In this document: piece by piece, positions 59,950-64,000 of the stretch
How the letters are laid out: each line of letters starts with the position of its first letter
How positions within the stretch are numbered: position 1 is the first letter of the stretch
NCBI GenBank assembly: GCA_029204045.2
Contig: CM055076.1
Location: 26,975,667-27,039,666, forward strand
Source: Tillandsia leiboldiana
Taxonomy: Eukaryota; Streptophyta; Magnoliopsida; Poales; Bromeliaceae
Reading direction: 5' to 3'
Length of the DNA: 64,000 bases
Made by a program: the position numbers and the translations under genes
The notes under the pieces: model-generated
What the model was told of the DNA's origin: nothing
The model's database searches: none
The model's input: the letters and a program-made list of their open reading frames with translations, nothing else

Positions 59950-61823
59950 GGATCGCTTCACATGTTCGTTAGTTTCAAAGCATGTAGTTGTCTGATATTA
60001 AAAGATGCCACTGTAGCTAAAGTCAAAGTTAACTCTTCTCATGATATGCTAGTATGCTTTGAAAGATGCCACTAGTATGTTAGGAAATGTCAATTGAAAT
60101 TAACCAACATACTAGCATATCACGAGAAGAGTTAAATTTGACTTTAGATGTAGTGGCATCTTTTAATATCAAACAACTACATGCTTTGAAACTAACGAAC
60201 ATGTAAAGCGATTCTCGCCGTGTGCTTATATGATTTATGCTACTAACGCAATAAAGTTCAATGTCTCTCAGATACAACGACAAGTATACGTGATGCCAAC
60301 TCCCATGAAATTCTAGGGTACTTTCACTAGTAGTATTTGGATGCCAACCCTAAGTCAAAGTTGATTCTACTACATCTATATTGATTGAAGCTATTTTACT
60401 TATTATCTCTAAATCATAGGTGAATTTCACTTTTTATTTATATAATGCCTTAACAATCATAGGCAATCTACGTACTTCTCCTAGAAGCCTAACCCGTGAG
60501 TCTAGCCGTCTATAGAACCTTAGGTAACTTTGAATGATTCAAACTCAGGATATAGCTTACTGATGTACATTACAAATTAACCCTTAATTAATGAACTAGA
60601 AGATCTTCAGCTCCTAACTCAAAATTGAAAATTTTATCCAAGAAGAACAAGTCTTATGAACTTAATTATACAAAAGATAATTGCAGCGAGAAGAAACAAC
60701 TATTTCCCCTTCATAAAAAGCTAAAGATCAAGTGATAAACCAAGAGGAAATTTAGGCAGGTGCACTTTCTGATCATGATAGATATAAGTGAAAATTCTCC
60801 TTTCGACGTACGTAATGTTGATGCCGACAGAAAAACACAGAAGAAAATAAAATTCAACATAATTATATATCCTAGTGCAGGCAACTAAAATCCTTATATA
60901 TCAATTTATCATTTTTGGTAATCATTGAATACAAGAAACAAAGCCACAACCTCTTAGCACTGTATCATCATAAAAACCTAAGAATTTACTCAGTTGAATA
61001 ATTTTCAAACTCCATGGGTAACCACTAATAAACCATAAAACATCAAAGAGTAACTCCATCTGTAGCAAGAAAAGCTGCTTTTATAGTGCAAGACATGTAA
61101 TCAGGATATAAAGCCATATTAGATCTACTCACCTATATCATGTTATTGATATTAAACTGTTAAACTACTAGCTGTTGCCACACTACTTTAGAACCTTGAT
61201 CTGATGGGACTTTAAAAACTTTACCCTAGTTCTTGAAATACAAAAGTTACTGAGACTAATATCCTTTATTTTTGTTTCTTCTTAAAAGTAAGTGATAGAA
61301 AATGATCTTGAGGTATAAAGTGTCTAGGAATATATTTTGTCATCTCATTATTGCTAGTTAGCTTTCAAACTCGAAATTATTTCTTTTATCCCCTTTTCTT
61401 CTAATTGTTTGCTTTAATAGATCTAAGTGAACAAGAACAAGATGAGATCAAGAGACGCAGCTTTTCTTCTAATTGTTTGCTTTAATAGATCTAATTGAAC
61501 AAGAACAATATGAGATCAAGAGACGCAGCATTTGACTCATCGATGAGATTCTCCATATAACCAAGTGCCGCCAATCTAATCTTGACTAATACATTATAGT
61601 TCTTTCTTCGATTTCTTTTTAATCTAATCGTTTGCCTTAGTCAATCTAATTGAACAAGAACAAGATGAGATCAAGAGAAGCAGCATTCTACTCATCGCCA
61701 AGTTCTGCCAATCTAATCACGACGAACACATTATAGTTCTTTCTTCTATCCCTTTTTCTTTTAATTGTTTGCTCTAATCGATCCAATTGAACAAGAACAA
61801 GATGATGAAAGAGACATAGCATA

Positions 61824-62726
61824 CTAAAGCAGAGAGGAGTTGCAGTTTATTACTGACGTGACGAAGTTGGTCCTCGGGGTACACAGGTTGAGCAGCTCCT
61901 GTGAGAAGAAGTTGAGCCCTTGCTTCACCACGAACGTGTCGAAGAGCAGCCACACCGACGTGATTATACGCCCGTACAGAGTTGTGAACACTTCTTTGCT
62001 AGACCCGACGGTCGTGATTGAGATCACCGGCCAAACGATGGACTCGAGCCACACCGACGTGATTATACGCCCGTACAGAGTTGTGAACACTTCTTTGCTA
62101 GACCCGACGGTCGTGATTGAGATCACCGGCCAAACGATGGACTCGGGCCACCCACTGCTCTCCACATAGTGAATAACGAGGGCCCCATGGCGGAGGGGAG
62201 GACGATCCCTGCGAGGGCGATCAGGGCCCGTAGTGGCAGCGAAGTGGGGCGAGGATTTTGGCGGCGGCGGGGACGGTGAGGGCGGGGAAAAAGTTGAGGA
62301 CGAGGCAGCCGAGAATGTTGAAGAGAATGGCAAAGGACCTGGAGAGCAAGGTTTGGGGGTCAGCGTCGCCGTAGCCCATGGCGACGAGGGTGGAGACCGA
62401 GAAGTAGAGGCGTCGGCGAAGGGGTTTGTTGTTTTTCCGCGTCTGAGGGAGGAGGGGAAGAGGTCGAAGCCGACCGTGCCGGCGATGACGAGGACGATAA
62501 TGGCGATTAAGATTGGACAGGCGACTAAGAAACGCCAGGCGACGGCTTTGGCGATGGCGGCGGGGGCTGCGGTGGCTGCGGCATGGGCGGCGGAGAGGAG
62601 GGACGGATGAGGAGGGGGTGGGGGGCCGCCATTGTTGCCGGCGGGAGCGGAGGAGGAGGAGGAGGATGGTTGGGTCTCGAGGAGAGGAGAAGAGGCTAAG
62701 AAGGAGGAGGAGGAGGAGGAGCCCAT
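61824..62726 (-). pseudogene. TPK-like gene, right-arm copy (300-codon open frame)
   Basis: An open frame of 300 codons starts MGSSSSSSFLASSPLLETQP, has TM1 (FLVACPILIAIIVLVIAGTV) and ends with pore 2 and LLNLCTPRTNFVTS. The middle of this frame (KTTNPFADASTSRSPPSSPW onward) is out of register: the real pore 1 (STLVAMGYGDADPQ) reads in another frame. Two compensating shifts therefore flank pore 1. The pore-2 region is duplicated in frame (33 codons, 99 bp; about 61948-62046 and 62047-62145), giving two VISITTVGSSKEVF copies. Both lack GYGD. No EF-hand exon is seen. Probably non-functional as a channel. If translated it would be a short membrane protein with TM1 and duplicated second-pore segments. 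Confidence 0.8.
61948..62145 (-). repeat. In-frame 99-bp tandem duplication of the pore-2 segment
   Basis: 'agccacaccgacgtgattat' starts at 61948 and again at 62047. The copies are almost identical through 'gccaaacgatggactcg'. It is a recent-looking duplication that keeps the reading frame. Confidence 0.9.
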
Positions 62727-62867
62727 TTTCGTGGGAACGAGCGGAGTTTATGTTTGTTTCATGATTTCGTGATTTCAATTTTCAAAAATTGAGTTAATTA
62801 CCGAAATTAGCCCTTTACATTTGTAAAAATAGCGCTTATGTCCTTTTTATATGGAGAAACTGGTGTA

Positions 62868-63353
62868 GGGATGCAAATGGATCCGGGTTGGTGGAGCTCC
62901 CACCCCGATCCAAACCCAAAATATAGAACAGCTCCGATTCGTCCAGTAGACAAAGCACAAATACCCCCTTTCATCTTTTAATACGTCTCAATTCATCAAA
63001 AAAACGGTAAGTATAAAATTAATTTGATTTGAATCTGCTCTAATTCGATAAAAAACAGGGCGAAAAAAAAAACTTTTTCCGTCTCTAGATTCGCTTAACA
63101 AGGCGAAAAATAAAAAACTTCTTCCGTCTCTAGATCCGCTTCGGTGCATCAGGAGCTAAGGAGTCATTCATTTGATTTTATCAAAATATTTTTATTTAAT
63201 TTAATTAATTTAGCTATTAAATATAACATATAATTATAATTAATTTTATATTAAAAATTACTAATTTAAGATAATTTAATTAATATTAATATCTCTAAAT
63301 ATTTAATAATTATTTAAAATTAATACGTAGATTTTTAGAAATTTAAGACTAGA
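62868..63353. mobile_element. Right outer palindrome segment with hAT-like end
   Basis: It begins TAGGGATGCAAATGGATCC, a hAT-like terminus also present in the left arm (56859-56879) and near 63838. The rest is non-coding. A block of about 40 bp ('aaaaactt.ttccgtctctag') is duplicated at 63073 and 63113. The far end and target duplication are not defined. Confidence 0.4.
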
Positions 63354-63354
63354 G

Positions 63355-63520
63355 ATGGCAATCCAGCTCGCTGTTCGCGAGCCAGCTCGTGTTCGGCTCG
63401 AAATGAGCTCGAGATTGAATCGCTCGTTTAGTAAACGAGCCGAGCACGAGCCGAATTTTTCAGCACGTTTAATAAACGAGCTGAACACGATCTGGATCAG
63501 CTCGTTCAGTTTTCTCTCGA
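63355..63520. mobile_element. hAT MITE family D fragment (one arm)
   Basis: 'AGAGATGGCAATCCAGCTCG' and the following 'cgagccagctcgtgttcggc' motifs match the left arm of family D (46711 and 19224). The element ends after about 160 bp, near a (TA) run at 63565-63578, where the third TPK-like copy starts. Confidence 0.65.
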
Positions 63521-63589
63521 ATATATATATACTAACATATGTTTTTAAGACTGACATATATGTTAGTATATATATATATACTAATATTT

Positions 63590-64000
63590 TGAGTTATGAA
63601 CACTTCTTTGCTAAACCCGACGGTCGTGATTGAGATCACCGACGAAACGATGGACTCGGGCCACCCACTCTTCTCGAGGAGAGGAGAAGAGGCTGAGGAG
63701 GAGGAGCCCATTTTCGTCGGAACGAGCGGAGTTTATGTTTGTTTAGTGATTTCAAAAATTAGATTAATTACCGAAATTAGCGTTGTACATTTGTAAAAAT
63801 GACGCTTATGTCCCTTTTATATGGAGAAACTGGTGTAGGAATGCAAATGGATCCGGGTTGGTGGAGCTCCCACCCCGATCCAAACTCCAATTTATCAAAA
63901 AAACGTAAACATCGATTAAAGTAAGACTAAAATTAATTTGATTTGAATCTGTTCTAATTCGATAAAAAAACAGGACGAAAAATAAAGAACTTATTCCGAT
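63590..64000 (-). pseudogene. Third TPK-like copy, internally deleted, cut by window edge
   Basis: From 63594, 'atgaacacttctttgcta' through 'gatggactcgggccaccca' matches the right-arm copy at about 62085-62155. The sequence then jumps to the first codons ('ctcgaggagaggagaagagg', matching 62677-62700) and continues upstream collinearly with 62700-62930 and beyond. About 520 bp of the gene centre are missing. Same orientation as the right-arm copy. Confidence 0.8.

Larger units (their letters stand above)
56380..63330. repeat. Large inverted duplication (palindrome) with TPK-like arms
   Basis: The left arm (about 56380-60057) and right arm (about 60107-63330) are inverted copies around a spacer of about 50 bp centred near 60082. 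Matching pairs I could read: 58501-58640 with 61715-61850; 59700-59735 with the reverse of 60085-60120; 59948-60057 with 60107-60235; 57055 region with 62726 region; 56590-56640 with 63140-63180. The arms differ by several indels: a 497-bp tandem duplication and a 72-bp triplication in the left arm, and a 99-bp duplication and an extra segment of about 340 bp (60265-60610) in the right arm. Confidence 0.85.

Overview
The window is nuclear DNA from a flowering plant, most likely a monocot. Genes are split by many GT-AG introns, first exons are strongly GC-rich and low-complexity while introns and spacers are AT-rich, the products are plant-type, and the spacers are full of plant MITEs, LINE tails and LTR miniatures. 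The pronounced 5' GC bias suggests a commelinid monocot; I cannot name the species. All exon models below were read by eye from splice signals, reading frame and remembered family conservation, with no search or transcript data.

Layout: (1) 376-676, minus strand: first two exons of a Mediator subunit 7 (MED7) gene, with a frameshift. (2) 3333-10428, plus: complete 13-exon condensin subunit CAP-H. (3) 11803-18996, minus: complete 7-exon PLP-homeostasis protein (YggS/PROSC family), whose introns carry an intact TRIM retrotransposon, an intact Cassandra element and several MITEs. (4) 21077-25234, minus: complete 6-exon D-cysteine desulfhydrase, probably the mitochondrial form. (5) 25.2-30.9 kb: TA microsatellites, a LINE 3' end, and MITEs, one of which holds a plant telomere-type (TTTAGGG) array. 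(6) 30912-31334, plus: single-exon STIG1-like secreted Cys-rich protein. (7) 31.3-50.2 kb: transposon-dominated, including an intact Cassandra, several MITE families with perfect 8-9 bp target duplications, a GC-rich tandem array and a relic exon of a papain-type protease. (8) 50519-55817, plus: complete two-exon two-pore K+ channel (TPK). (9) 56.4-63.3 kb: a roughly 7-kb inverted duplication (palindrome) whose arms each carry a broken TPK-like gene, with a third, deleted copy running off the right edge.

The single-copy genes are unrelated housekeeping functions (transcription, chromosome condensation, two PLP-linked functions, ion transport). The two PLP-related genes, PROSC and D-cysteine desulfhydrase, are head-to-tail neighbours on the minus strand; this may be chance. 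The TPK gene and the TPK-like palindrome suggest local duplication, decay and inversion of one gene family. I see no operon-like or CRISPR-like system. The most unusual structures are the TPK-derived palindrome with its altered second pore, the telomere-repeat-bearing MITE, and the set of miniature retrotransposons with preserved target-site duplications.
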